The translations under genes and the position numbers were made by a program. Source: a virus. Taken from it: a stretch of DNA of 26,271 nt. The notes beneath the pieces are model-generated. The model saw nothing but the letters and a program-made list of their open reading frames with translations. It made no database searches and was not told the origin of the DNA. Below, piece after piece: positions 1 to 6,351 of the stretch. The first letter of the stretch is position 1; the number at the start of each line of letters is the position of its first letter. The stretch lies in IMG/VR virus record IMGVR_UViG_3300009172_001069, positions 1 to 26,271 of that record, one strand, 5' to 3'.

Positions 1-113
1 CCAACTGCTGTCTTGACAACACCTTTAGCTAAGGAGCCTACGCCACGAGCTAAGGTACCAATACCTAATAGCTCTTCAAGCTCTTGATCTTTTGAGAACT
101 CACTGAGTTTCAT
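1..113 (-). CDS. Partial N-terminus of an unknown phage protein
   Basis: This minus-strand gene starts at ATG 113-111 and runs off the left edge, so only about 37 residues are visible. They begin MKLSEFSKDQELEELLG and continue into a Gly/Ala/Val-rich stretch (GTLARGVGSLAKGV). The start lies one base after the stop of the 115-915 gene, which suggests translational coupling. The first residues resemble those of other proteins in this window (M[KR]xSE at 4946 and 25324) and loosely resemble the capsid-targeting peptides of T4 internal head proteins. A head-associated role is therefore an inference. The function is not recognised. Confidence 0.55.
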   Translation of the reverse strand, partial: MKLSEFSKDQELEELLGIGTLARGVGSLAKGVVKTAV

Positions 114-114
114 G

Positions 115-915
115 TTAACCTGCTAATGTTCTTAATAGATTGGATTCGTAGTTAATAGACTCACGCTTCTCACGGCCTGCTGTTTCCATTCCACCTGCTG
201 ACGGTTCTGCTGCTGCAAAATCATCTTCTGCTGGAGCTTCTGCATCCATTGGCTCTGCCGGAGCAGCCATATCAGCTTCGCCACCTTCTTCTGGTTCTGC
301 ACCTAACATTCCTGTTGCTGCTTCTTCACCAGTAAGCTGTCTAATTGACGTTGCTAATGTTTCACGTGTCTGTTTAAGATTTTCTAGTGCTTGTTGAATA
401 GCTGGAGCACTTGCTTCTAAAAATGCTTTTGATTGTTCTGCGCCCATTTCGTCGCGGATTGAATCGCCTAATTGAAGTAGTGTTTCATTTTCCATACCGG
501 AAAGTTCTTCAATCCAACGTCCAACTCGGTCAACCATAGTTTTAGCAGTTACAATAGCACTTGCTTGTTGGATCTCGCCTTCTGTTACTTTCATATCTTC
601 TCCTGTTTCAGTCGCTTCAGCTTGGGGATTTGTTGCTGGAACTTCTAAATTATCAATTGCTGATTCTTCACGTTCTAATAGTTCTGCGTTTAATACATCT
701 AACATAGCTTGAGCTTGATGAAATGCATCACTCTCTAAGTTTTCGTTAAATCCGTTTGCTGTTTTAGCATCGTGGATTTGAGTACGTAACTTGTTACGTG
801 CATCTTCTAACTTGGCAATGTCAAAGCCCTCAAGGTTTAGCTTCTTGCCAAACTGCTTGTACATGGACTCATTTAACTTCGCAGCCCTTGTTCTAAATAA
901 TTCGTTATGTTTCAT
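115..915 (-). CDS. Late acidic virion-like protein, unknown function
   Basis: The protein has about 266 residues. The start is placed at ATG 915, reading MKHNELF, because GGGG sits 9 nt upstream; the in-frame TTG at 930 would overlap that ribosome site. The N-terminal half is charged and helical (LNESMYKQFGKKL, then a LEDARNKLRTQ segment). Residues around 195-245 are a very acidic Ala/Glu/Pro/Met-rich linker, and the C-terminus is short and basic, then hydrophobic (NLLRTLAG). A late-type promoter motif (GAATAAATAC) sits about 35 nt upstream, over the stop of the preceding gene. Long helices with an acidic low-complexity linker would suit a prohead scaffold or other assembly factor, but no family is recognised, so this is only a guess. 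Confidence 0.75.
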   Translation of the reverse strand: MKHNELFRTRAAKLNESMYKQFGKKLNLEGFDIAKLEDARNKLRTQIHDAKTANGFNENLESDAFHQAQAMLDVLNAELLEREESAIDNLEVPATNPQAEATETGEDMKVTEGEIQQASAIVTAKTMVDRVGRWIEELSGMENETLLQLGDSIRDEMGAEQSKAFLEASAPAIQQALENLKQTRETLATSIRQLTGEEAATGMLGAEPEEGGEADMAAPAEPMDAEAPAEDDFAAAEPSAGGMETAGREKRESINYESNLLRTLAG

Positions 916-948
916 TTCGATAATCCCCAAATGTGTATTCTGTTACAT

Positions 949-958
949 GTATTTATTC
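949..958 (-). promoter_or_regulatory. T4-type late promoter motif (GAATAAATAC)
   Basis: This is one mismatch from TATAAATA on the minus strand, followed by C. It lies about 35 nt upstream of ATG 915 and overlaps the stop codon of the 957-1397 gene. The same arrangement recurs across the window. Confidence 0.6.
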
Positions 959-1397
959 AAAACGCCGCTAATCTCTCTGCTTCCGATTTAGCGTTGATCG
1001 CTTTGTACTTAGCATCTTCGTAGCGACACCACATAACTTCTGCTTTTACTTCGTCACAACTATTACATGCCCTATGATATCTATCTAAAAATATGTTGCT
1101 ATCTGTATAGTACCTGCTATAAAGTAGATCAGCAGCAAATAAACTATCTTGTAATGCTTTATCTTCATTCCATGCTAGTAAATTAGCTATTCTAATAGCA
1201 ATAACATTTAAACTTATATCCTTATATACTAATTTATCTCTTTTTAATATATTCTTAAACGGTCCATCGGATTGTATTAGTACATCTCCAACATGAATAC
1301 CTTTTTCAGACGTTGAGGGTAGTATGGTTCCTTGTTCTAGGAACTCCCTATAAGTTTTGGTTACTAGTTGCTCAAAGCGTTTTGAAATGTTAGTCAT
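957..1397 (-). CDS. Hypothetical phage protein, 146 aa
   Basis: The 146-residue protein begins MTNISKRFEQLVTKTYREFL. An N-terminal helix is followed by a short beta-rich part (HVGDVLIQSDGPF, residues about 36-48) and a mostly helical C-terminal half. It has cysteines in RACNSCDEV and MWCRYED but no complete zinc motif. There is no signal peptide or membrane segment. The ATG directly abuts the T-tract of a hairpin terminator, with a TGTAAATAC late-type motif just beyond, so the start region is unusually compressed. I do not recognise a family. Its position among late-promoter genes suggests late expression. Confidence 0.75.
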   Translation of the reverse strand: MTNISKRFEQLVTKTYREFLEQGTILPSTSEKGIHVGDVLIQSDGPFKNILKRDKLVYKDISLNVIAIRIANLLAWNEDKALQDSLFAADLLYSRYYTDSNIFLDRYHRACNSCDEVKAEVMWCRYEDAKYKAINAKSEAERLAAF

Positions 1398-1423
1398 AAA
1401 AAAAAGGACCTTTTGTCCTTTGT
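1398..1423 (-). terminator. Rho-independent terminator abutting the next start codon
   Basis: On the minus strand, the stem AAAGGAC/GTCCTTT closes a short A-rich loop and runs into eight T residues ending at the ATG of the 957-1397 gene. It would terminate transcripts of the upstream 1450-1689 gene. Because it also lies just after a late promoter motif, it could form at the 5' end of the downstream transcript. Confidence 0.7.
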
Positions 1424-1430
1424 ATTTACA
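1421..1430 (-). promoter_or_regulatory. Late-type promoter motif (TGTAAATACA)
   Basis: The motif TGTAAATAC lies on the minus strand 24-33 nt upstream of ATG 1397. With T4-like start-site spacing, the transcript would begin inside the terminator hairpin. It matches the late motif less closely than the other copies (TG instead of TA at the left). Confidence 0.4.
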
Positions 1431-1449
1431 ACTTATATATTTTGTTGGG

Positions 1450-1689
1450 TTACATCTTGAGTAAGATTGTAACTACTACTGATAAAACTGCTGCAATGAT
1501 TGTTCCTGTTGTGCCAATGATTACTTTAGTAATACCTTTTTGGCCTTGTACTACATCTTCGTGAATATGATCTACTTTAACTTCTAACTTAGTCATTCGA
1601 TTATCTAAAGCTTCATAACGAATAGCGCAAAGATCAACATGCGCTTCTAAATTTTCTCTTTCTAATTTTGTAGTAGACGTACTCGCCAT
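1450..1689 (-). CDS. Small holin-like / XhlA-like membrane protein
   Basis: The 79-residue protein has two parts. Residues 1-48 form a charged coiled coil (LERENLEAHVDL, then NRMTKLEVKVDHIHEDV). Residues about 52-78 form one hydrophobic helix (VIIGTTGTIIAAVLSVVVTI) followed by LLKM. This plan matches phage XhlA/holin-associated proteins, where an N-terminal coiled coil sits on one membrane face and a single C-terminal helix inserts. A role in lysis or membrane association is inferred from this architecture alone. It has its own late-type promoter about 110 nt upstream and is followed by a terminator, so it appears to be monocistronic. Confidence 0.75.
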   Translation of the reverse strand: MASTSTTKLERENLEAHVDLCAIRYEALDNRMTKLEVKVDHIHEDVVQGQKGITKVIIGTTGTIIAAVLSVVVTILLKM

Positions 1690-1804
1690 TATATTCTCCG
1701 TAAACTCCCATTCTCTATGGGCAATTAGTAAACTTTGCTGTTAGCCTAATGCGTTTGAATTATAATGCCTTGCTTGCCTAGTAGTGTTACCTACAATGTA
1801 TTTA
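1690..1804. other. Untranslated leader of the holin-like gene
   Basis: This 115-nt gap holds no gene. It lies between the late-type motif at 1798-1807 and the ATG at 1689, so it is probably a long 5' untranslated leader. No strong hairpin was seen. Confidence 0.4.
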
Positions 1805-1807
1805 TCA
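1798..1807 (-). promoter_or_regulatory. T4-type late promoter motif (TGATAAATAC)
   Basis: GATAAATAC on the minus strand, one mismatch from TATAAATA. It overlaps the stop of the 1805-2104 gene and faces the holin-like gene. Confidence 0.6.
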
Positions 1808-2104
1808 TTTGTTAGTAGAAAACAGGTTACGAATTAGCTTCTTTATTGCTGATAATTCGCTTTTAACTTCACCTAGTTGATTTGTAGTTCTGCTAAGTTT
1901 ATTAAACATATCTCTAATTACAAACATAACCCAACACCACCAAACTATGCTCGTAACTGACATAACACTAATACCAACATACACACAAGGATAGGAATTA
2001 ACATGTAGTCCGTACAGAGATAATAGGAAACCTGTAATCATAACGAATACAGATAGTACCATCATCCACGACCAGTTTGTTTGATTGTTGTCTTGTTTCA
2101 TCAT
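1805..2104 (-). CDS. Two-helix membrane protein with cytoplasmic coiled coil
   Basis: The 99-residue protein begins MMKQDNNQTNW; either of the first two Met codons could start it. Two hydrophobic helices are clear: residues about 13-33 (WMMVLSVFVMITGFLLSLYG) and about 40-64 (VYVGISVMSVTSIVWWCWVMF). A basic, coiled-coil-like tail follows (TTNQLGEVKSELSAIKKLIRN). The positive-inside rule puts the tail in the cytoplasm, which makes a hairpin topology. No enzyme motif is present. It sits beside the holin-like gene, so a role in lysis or in membrane remodelling during infection is possible. I recall similar small membrane proteins in marine T4-like phages but have not checked. Confidence 0.75.
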   Translation of the reverse strand: MMKQDNNQTNWSWMMVLSVFVMITGFLLSLYGLHVNSYPCVYVGISVMSVTSIVWWCWVMFVIRDMFNKLSRTTNQLGEVKSELSAIKKLIRNLFSTNK

Positions 2105-2127
2105 ACTATTTAAGCCTATTGCTAGTG

Positions 2128-2137
2128 TAATTTATCA
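2128..2137 (-). promoter_or_regulatory. Late-type promoter motif (TGATAAATTA)
   Basis: GATAAATTA on the minus strand, 24-33 nt upstream of ATG 2104. It is a weaker match than its neighbours because TTA replaces TAC. Confidence 0.45.
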
Positions 2138-2143
2138 ATACAC

Positions 2144-2536
2144 TTAACTAACAGAATCATCTAGACGTATCCAGATGTTTTGATCTTCACCCTCTGTTAC
2201 AAACACAGGGTTTTTAAATTTAATAGTTTCTTTTAGATGGGGGATGATTGGTACATTGTTTAGATCCTCTTTTAGTAGTCCAACATGATCGTTGTCCTTT
2301 AAGAAAACATCTTCTCGTTCAATATTGAATTCCCAATACCATTCATTTTCTACACTAGGATGTTCTACCATTTGAGGCGAGTGATTCCACTGCACAAGAG
2401 CTCGTAGTTCAATGCCCTGCACTAACGAATTAAAATTCGATTGTTGAGCATTTTCTAAAGGGGTAGCTGACGCATGACGATCAGGTACTGCTCGTGTAAT
2501 GTCTACGGTTGTCTTTACTTTATATACTTTCATCAC
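2144..2536 (-). CDS. Hypothetical phage protein, 130 aa, possible virion component
   Basis: The 130-residue protein begins MMKVYKVKTTVDITRA. It is predicted to be mostly beta, with a Trp-rich centre (LVQWNHSPQ and ENEWYWEFNIERED, residues about 48-75) and a C-terminal strand pair (NPVFVTEGEDQNIWIRLDD). It has no signal peptide, membrane helix or catalytic motif. Small beta-rich proteins of this kind are common among structural and accessory proteins of marine T4-like phages, so a virion role is an inference. A late-type motif lies only a few bases before the start codon, so the mRNA may be nearly leaderless. Confidence 0.75.
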   Translation of the reverse strand: MMKVYKVKTTVDITRAVPDRHASATPLENAQQSNFNSLVQGIELRALVQWNHSPQMVEHPSVENEWYWEFNIEREDVFLKDNDHVGLLKEDLNNVPIIPHLKETIKFKNPVFVTEGEDQNIWIRLDDSVS

Positions 2537-2537
2537 A

Positions 2538-2547
2538 CATATTTACC
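2538..2547 (-). promoter_or_regulatory. Late-type promoter motif next to a start codon (GGTAAATATG)
   Basis: GGTAAATATG on the minus strand ends 2 nt before ATG 2536. If used with T4 spacing, transcription would begin at about the start codon, giving a leaderless or near-leaderless mRNA. Confidence 0.4.
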
Positions 2548-2552
2548 GGTCA

Positions 2553-2586
2553 TAAAAAAAGGGCACCAGTTTCCTGACACCCTTTT
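2553..2586 (-). terminator. Rho-independent terminator with GAAA tetraloop
   Basis: On the minus strand, AAAAGGG pairs with CCCTTTT. The stem then continues through three wobble pairs and CAG/CTG, closing a GAAA (GNRA) loop, and ends in a seven-T tract. It follows the 2605-3021 gene and would end the two-gene transcript that starts upstream of 3447. Confidence 0.8.
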
Positions 2587-2604
2587 AATATTAAGTTTTA
2601 TCTA

Positions 2605-3021
2605 TTAACTAAATGTTGCTGCTGCAATTGTAAAGTTAGTAGAGTTGCTTGATGCTGCATTTTCAGCTGCTTTAATAGCTGCTTCTAATACACCATAACC
2701 AACAGTAGTACCGTCAGCGTCATAAACATGTGATGTATCTAAACCAAGTGTTAGTGCCATTACTGTGTCACTAACTCTTTGGAAATGATAAACCTCTGCA
2801 CCTGCTACTGCAATACCTTTAACTACTGCGTCTGCAGAACCACCAGCTGTAGTAAACTGGGCTACTGCAAATGGTGTATCACCACCAGCTGTAACTGTTA
2901 AAAAGGTAAGCTCACGTGTGCCCATGTTTGACAATGGCTGTGCTGCTTTTTGGTTATTAGCGCCAACTGTATAAGTTGAAACACCATCACCTCTTACGAC
3001 TTGTCCGTATAAATCTGCCAT
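2605..3021 (-). CDS. Small virion-like protein, Ala/Thr/Gly-rich
   Basis: The 138-residue protein begins MADLYGQVVRGDGVSTYTVG. It is rich in Ala, Thr, Gly and Val, with few charged residues and many short beta-prone stretches (ELTFLTVTAGGDTPFAVAQF). The C-terminal part has one helix (GVLEAAIKAAENAASS, about residues 107-122). The composition is typical of small abundant virion or decoration proteins, and the N-terminal MADL is shared with the neighbour at 3049-3447. The two genes are 27 nt apart behind one late promoter, with a GGAG ribosome site here and a terminator after this gene. They probably form a two-gene structural operon. No named family is recognised. Confidence 0.75.
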   Translation of the reverse strand: MADLYGQVVRGDGVSTYTVGANNQKAAQPLSNMGTRELTFLTVTAGGDTPFAVAQFTTAGGSADAVVKGIAVAGAEVYHFQRVSDTVMALTLGLDTSHVYDADGTTVGYGVLEAAIKAAENAASSNSTNFTIAAATFS

Positions 3022-3048
3022 GTTAATTCTCCGTTATGTCTAAGTTAA

Positions 3049-3447
3049 TTAGGCTTGTAAACCTGAGAACTCAGCAATCAAAGTTGCTGTAATGCCAGTT
3101 GAACCAGTACCAAAGTTAGATGCCATTGTTGCTGCGCCTGTTCCTTGGATTACTACTTGTACTGCGTCAGTTGTTCCACTTGTGAATACACCTGATTCAG
3201 TTAAAGGTTGTACAGCTACGACAGTGTGTGCATCGTTAGTTCCTGATACATCACCAGCTGTTAGATACTTAATTGCTGCTTCTAACTCTACTGTTGTCAT
3301 GTTTGATTTAGCAAGATTAAGAACACGAGTGCGTCCTGCAATACCTTGTCCTGATTTAGCTGCTTTGTTGTCGCCTAATTCTGCAACACCTGAACCGCTA
3401 TTGTCGTATGTTTGATAGACTCCGCTACCGTTTGATAGATCTGCCAT
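3049..3447 (-). CDS. Small virion-like protein, Gly/Ser/Thr-rich
   Basis: The 132-residue protein begins MADLSNGSGVYQTYDNSG. It is rich in Gly, Ser, Thr and Ala and contains no Cys, His or Trp. The central segment TRVLNLAKSNMTTVELEAAI (about residues 40-59) probably forms a helix-strand unit, and the rest is strand and turn (VVAVQPLTESGVFTSG). Together with the next gene it looks like a pair of small structural proteins. A GAGGAG ribosome site precedes the ATG, and a late-type promoter lies about 60 nt upstream. Very efficient translation signals support an abundant late product. The exact virion location cannot be read from the sequence. Confidence 0.75.
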   Translation of the reverse strand: MADLSNGSGVYQTYDNSGSGVAELGDNKAAKSGQGIAGRTRVLNLAKSNMTTVELEAAIKYLTAGDVSGTNDAHTVVAVQPLTESGVFTSGTTDAVQVVIQGTGAATMASNFGTGSTGITATLIAEFSGLQA

Positions 3448-3471
3448 AATATTATCTCCTCGATTATTAAA

Positions 3472-3495
3472 TGATCCCGCTCAGGGACCGGCTTT
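3472..3495 (-). other. Hairpin in the 5' leader of the virion-like operon
   Basis: GGTCCC pairs with GGGATC around a TGAGC loop on the minus strand, between the late promoter and the ribosome site of the 3049-3447 gene. In the plus direction the same hairpin is followed by TTTTTT, so it could also stop antisense read-through. Confidence 0.45.
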
Positions 3496-3507
3496 TTTCT
3501 TACAGTA

Positions 3508-3517
3508 ATATTTATCA
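3508..3517 (-). promoter_or_regulatory. T4-type late promoter motif (TGATAAATAT)
   Basis: GATAAATAT on the minus strand, about 60 nt upstream of ATG 3447, facing the two virion-like genes. Confidence 0.6.
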
Positions 3518-3555
3518 ATTACTTTAAAATTACGGGGATTTAGGCTATTTTGAGC

Positions 3556-4803
3556 TTAATCTGCTCTAAAAGGTGTCCATCTATCACGTGGAACTAACTT
3601 AACCTTGTCTTTTGTCTTAACAAAGCCTTCTCCACCTGGTTTACCGCCTGTAGTAGCAGTTACATCGCCTTCAGCAGCATCTAGTTCTGCAATGATCTCA
3701 TCTTTGGCTTTCATTATCTCTGTGATAAGATAGAATGTGTCAGCAACTGTTTGACTATCAGCATCAACCATAGCTAATATCTTAGCTTGTTTGTTAACTG
3801 ATACTTTAGAATTCTTTAGCCAGTTTGTAAAGGAGTTTGTGTTTAACTCGCTTAACTTTTTAGCACGACTCATTTGATTAACGAATGTGTAAAAGATATT
3901 ACCCATGTCACTTAATCCAGGTTGTTTAGCAAAAAACTTAGCAATGTTTGCTTGTGATTTGTTTGCTACCTTTTCAATGTTGCCTAGATTGTCTGCGTTA
4001 ACAGCTGGTGCTTTACTAACGTACTGCTGTCCTAGTACAACAAGATCTAGGTTACCGTTGAATGCTTTTACATCTGAAATTGGATCTCCAGTCTTGTCTC
4101 CAAAGTAACCATATGTAGCATGTGCCGCTACTGCAACTTTAGACTTAGCTAGTCTACGACCAATCTCGCTTTCTGTTTTAACATTGTAAGTAGTTTGGTT
4201 AGGTGTAAAACTAATACTACCATCACTACCTGCATAAGGTTTGCCTTGATGGAATAGTAAGTCTCCATATACATAACCTCTATAGTCTACTGGTGTGGCC
4301 TTTTCAAAGATGTCCCACAATGTTGCCATATCTTTAGCAAACTTAGGACGCCAGTCTTCGCCTTTGCCGCGACTATTAATAAACTTTTCTAATTCTTCAG
4401 GACTAGAACTTTTACCTTCTTCTTTGCCCCAGTTATTCTTTCCTACCAACCTAAAGGTTCCGTCATCTTCACGACCCCAATATACTGTAGGGTTTCCGTC
4501 CCACTTAACTGCAACATCACTAGAGTCTGTTTCCATACTCTTTAAAATATTAACAGCACGTTTTGCACCATCATCTGGATTAGTAAACACTAGATCCTCT
4601 ACATGGTTAAACTCTCTGCCTACTGCTGCTTCAGTAACATTGTCTTTGTATTTTTGTTTACGTGGAATAGCTTTTGTTTTATCGTTGTGAGAACCAGCTG
4701 CACCGCTTTTGCGCAATGCATCCATTTCACGCCAGTTAGGATCACGAGGCTTTAACAGCTTCGGTTTCTTTTTGGCTTCAGTTGTGATTTCAAATGCTCT
4801 CAT
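3556..4803 (-). CDS. Large phage protein with nucleic-acid-ligase-like nucleotidyltransferase motifs
   Basis: The 415-residue protein begins MRAFEITTEAKKKPK. It carries motifs in the order expected of the covalent nucleotidyltransferase (DNA/RNA ligase) superfamily. These are VKWDGNP with Lys100-x-Asp102-Gly103 (motif I KxDG), YVYGDLLFH at about 177-185 (a motif III-like position), GEGFVK at 391-396 (motif IV EGxV) and KVKLV at 400-404 (motif V KxK). A role in nucleotide-ligand chemistry, repair or RNA ligation is inferred; activity is unproven because the spacing is unusual. The N-terminus resembles the T4 capsid-targeting peptide (MKTYQEFIAEA). I recall uncharacterised proteins of this kind in T4-like cyanophages. 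Its ATG overlaps the stop of the 48-aa gene upstream by 4 nt. Confidence 0.8.
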   Translation of the reverse strand: MRAFEITTEAKKKPKLLKPRDPNWREMDALRKSGAAGSHNDKTKAIPRKQKYKDNVTEAAVGREFNHVEDLVFTNPDDGAKRAVNILKSMETDSSDVAVKWDGNPTVYWGREDDGTFRLVGKNNWGKEEGKSSSPEELEKFINSRGKGEDWRPKFAKDMATLWDIFEKATPVDYRGYVYGDLLFHQGKPYAGSDGSISFTPNQTTYNVKTESEIGRRLAKSKVAVAAHATYGYFGDKTGDPISDVKAFNGNLDLVVLGQQYVSKAPAVNADNLGNIEKVANKSQANIAKFFAKQPGLSDMGNIFYTFVNQMSRAKKLSELNTNSFTNWLKNSKVSVNKQAKILAMVDADSQTVADTFYLITEIMKAKDEIIAELDAAEGDVTATTGGKPGGEGFVKTKDKVKLVPRDRWTPFRAD

Positions 4804-4946
4804 GTTTTCTTCTTCTTTGTTTTATCTACATAGGTAGCGTGTGGTATTTTTAGATCCTTCTTACCGTATACTGCTCCCACCGTGTGCATCTTTGAAAGTT
4901 TGTCAGCTAACGAATAACGAATATCAACTACTTCGCTTATTCTCAT
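4800..4946 (-). CDS. 48-residue basic protein in a coupled trio
   Basis: This 48-codon gene runs from ATG 4946 to TGA 4800 and begins MRISEVVDIRYSLADK. Its C-terminus is strongly basic (VDKTKKKKT). It overlaps the nucleotidyltransferase gene upstream by 4 nt (ATGA) and the ligase-like gene downstream by 4 nt (ATGA), which is good evidence that it is real and translationally coupled. The first nine residues nearly repeat those of the 25085-25324 protein (MRISEVLDI), so the N-terminus may be a shared targeting tag. The size and charge suggest nucleic-acid binding, perhaps as a packaged internal head protein; this is inference. Confidence 0.7.
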   Translation of the reverse strand: MRISEVVDIRYSLADKLSKMHTVGAVYGKKDLKIPHATYVDKTKKKKT

Positions 4947-5707
4947 TTAACAGAGTCTATCATTCTACGCATCCAATTTGCTTGATAAGTTTCTACCTGC
5001 TTGTTATCCGGTAAAGTTAACCCATCTCTTGCAAATGCGTCTACTGCATCAGCAACTAGATCGTCATAGTTTGGTAACTTCTTAATGTAGTTAACAATTG
5101 ACTCAACTGTTTCTAATGTTGATGGACTTGCTGTTTGACCTAGTAATGTTTTAGCAATCTGATTAGGATCGTTTGATACTAGTTCGTTGGTTTCTCTATC
5201 CTTTAAACCCTCATTTGCTGACCATTTCATACCCTTCGTTTTTGCTATGCTGGAAAGTAGGATGTGACGATGCATACCTTTATAAGGTGAATTAGGTCCT
5301 CCTCCCTGTAGGCTGAACTTCATCCAATCTGGATCACCGAACATAAAGTCCGTTTGCACGAAACCATTCGAGTCATCACCTTTGATCGGAGTTTTAAAGT
5401 GTACGCTAATGCCTGTCTTGCGTACCCACTCTTTAGGTATACCCTGCATGTTGTTTGTAGTAACATAGTCTGTCAATTTGGCTTCTAACTCTGCCTTGGA
5501 CATCTTTGTTACATCAACTGCAAGATCTAGGTCGCCACTGGTTTCTTTCTTTCCAGTAGTGCCTAACATATTATCTGTAAGTTCTAAGTTCGTTACTCCC
5601 TCTAACCATTCAACCGTAGGTAATACATCCGCCTGCATTATTCTTGTTGTTGCAGACTCGCCTTCCGGTGTCTTAAATATGTTTCCGCCTTCGTTAAGGA
5701 TTGTCAT
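4943..5707 (-). CDS. Pol-beta-type nucleotidyltransferase
   Basis: The 254-residue protein contains the signature of the DNA polymerase beta-like nucleotidyltransferase fold. LGTT at about 48-51 is followed by GDLDLAVD with Asp59 and Asp61, the paired metal ligands. A third acidic strand, FVQTDFMFG with Asp120, completes the expected triad. The family transfers a nucleotide to a protein, RNA or small molecule; the substrate here is unknown. The C-terminal half is helical. The start immediately follows the stop of the 5708-5968 gene with no gap. It is coupled through the 48-aa gene to a second, unrelated nucleotidyltransferase-like protein, so the two may act together. I recall homologues in T4-like cyanophages, not checked. 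Confidence 0.8.
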   Translation of the reverse strand: MTILNEGGNIFKTPEGESATTRIMQADVLPTVEWLEGVTNLELTDNMLGTTGKKETSGDLDLAVDVTKMSKAELEAKLTDYVTTNNMQGIPKEWVRKTGISVHFKTPIKGDDSNGFVQTDFMFGDPDWMKFSLQGGGPNSPYKGMHRHILLSSIAKTKGMKWSANEGLKDRETNELVSNDPNQIAKTLLGQTASPSTLETVESIVNYIKKLPNYDDLVADAVDAFARDGLTLPDNKQVETYQANWMRRMIDSVK

Positions 5708-5968
5708 CTATTTGTCTCGTTTCTTGGATTCAATTATTCGCTTGATGCCTCTATCAAATTTAGTGCCATCAGCGCCTTTAATTGAGTTAATAAACCTTCT
5801 CTCTAGCTCGATAGCTGTAGACTGATCATAATGCTTATGCATAGATTCAATTAGGTTTATTGCTGAGTTAATAATATTTGTCGCTCGGCTCTGGATCAGT
5901 GACTCTGCATCTCTGCGGTCAGCGATCTCATTAAGTTCCTGTAAAATTGATCGTGTTTTAATTTTCAT
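5708..5968 (-). CDS. Small helical phage protein, 86 aa
   Basis: The 86-residue protein begins MKIKTRSILQELNEIADRRD and is almost entirely helical, with mixed charge (AINLIESMHKHYDQSTAIELERRFINSIKG). The C-terminus is basic (RGIKRIIESKKRDK). It is the first gene of the leftward operon 5968-3556 and abuts the nucleotidyltransferase gene. Both an exact consensus sigma70 promoter and a late-type motif lie upstream, so it may be made both early and late. I recall very similar small proteins in T4-like marine phages. No function can be assigned; a regulatory or DNA-binding role is possible. Confidence 0.8.
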   Translation of the reverse strand: MKIKTRSILQELNEIADRRDAESLIQSRATNIINSAINLIESMHKHYDQSTAIELERRFINSIKGADGTKFDRGIKRIIESKKRDK

Positions 5969-5994
5969 TTTTTCATTTCCAAATATTACTATGT

Positions 5995-6004
5995 GTATTT
6001 ACCC
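5995..6004 (-). promoter_or_regulatory. T4-type late promoter motif (GGGTAAATAC)
   Basis: GTAAATAC on the minus strand, 27-36 nt upstream of ATG 5968 and downstream of a sigma70-type promoter for the same operon. Confidence 0.5.
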
Positions 6005-6017
6005 TTTTTGTTATTAA

Positions 6018-6046
6018 ATTATATAACAATGGATATTGCCTGTCAA
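6018..6046 (-). promoter_or_regulatory. Consensus sigma70 promoter TTGACA-17-TATAAT
   Basis: On the minus strand TTGACA (6046-6041) and TATAAT (6023-6018) are separated by exactly 17 bp, a perfect bacterial consensus. It faces the 5968-3556 operon and would be used by unmodified host polymerase, so early expression is expected. Confidence 0.85.
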
Positions 6047-6118
6047 TCTATTTAACACTCAACATATATAATTATCCACTCATGCGCATAATGCATGACA
6101 GCCTTTACCACAAAATAC

Positions 6119-6157
6119 TTGATTTTTTATTAGGTTGGCTGTACTATTATATAAATA
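6119..6157 (+). promoter_or_regulatory. Composite plus-strand promoter: sigma70-like plus late TATAAATA
   Basis: TTGATT (6119-6124) and TACTAT (6142-6147) have a 17-bp spacer. An exact TATAAATA (6150-6157) follows at once. Both face the 6352-7423 small-gene run and would leave a leader of about 190 nt. Confidence 0.6.
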
Positions 6158-6351
6158 CAACTGTTATTACAACGCAGACACGTTTTCCAACGTTCTCAAA
6201 TTGAATTAACACACACAGACACTGGGATAGACCGGGGCACCATCCATGCCTTACAAGTGATTGACGTGTACCAAAGGTACATGCACCGCCGGGGAAGATC
6301 CGGGGTATTGCTTTCCTTAAGCATCCAAAACATAGAAACAGGAGAACCACT
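6158..6351 (+). ncRNA. Structured 5' leader of the small-gene operon
   Basis: This 194-nt stretch has no convincing gene and is richer in G+C than its surroundings. Several simple hairpins follow one another: ACGTT-TTCC-AACGT (about 6190-6203), GGCA/TGCC (about 6236-6250), CGTGTACC-AAA-GGTACATG (about 6265-6283), and TGCTT-TCCTT-AAGCA (about 6308-6322). CCGGGG occurs three times (6232, 6289, 6300). It ends in a GGAG ribosome site for ATG 6352. It may be a regulatory leader or a stable small RNA; it matches no riboswitch that I recognise. Confidence 0.4.

Noticed and set aside
4295-4690. 131-codon plus-strand frame inside the ligase-like gene
   Set aside because: It is antisense, Ser/Pro/Leu-rich and without a promoter or ribosome site, whereas the minus-strand frame has conserved motifs.
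6147-6350. 67-codon minus-strand frame in the 6158-6351 leader
   Set aside because: It is Cys/Phe-rich with no ribosome site and reads against the leader of the 6352 gene. The hairpins better explain the region.
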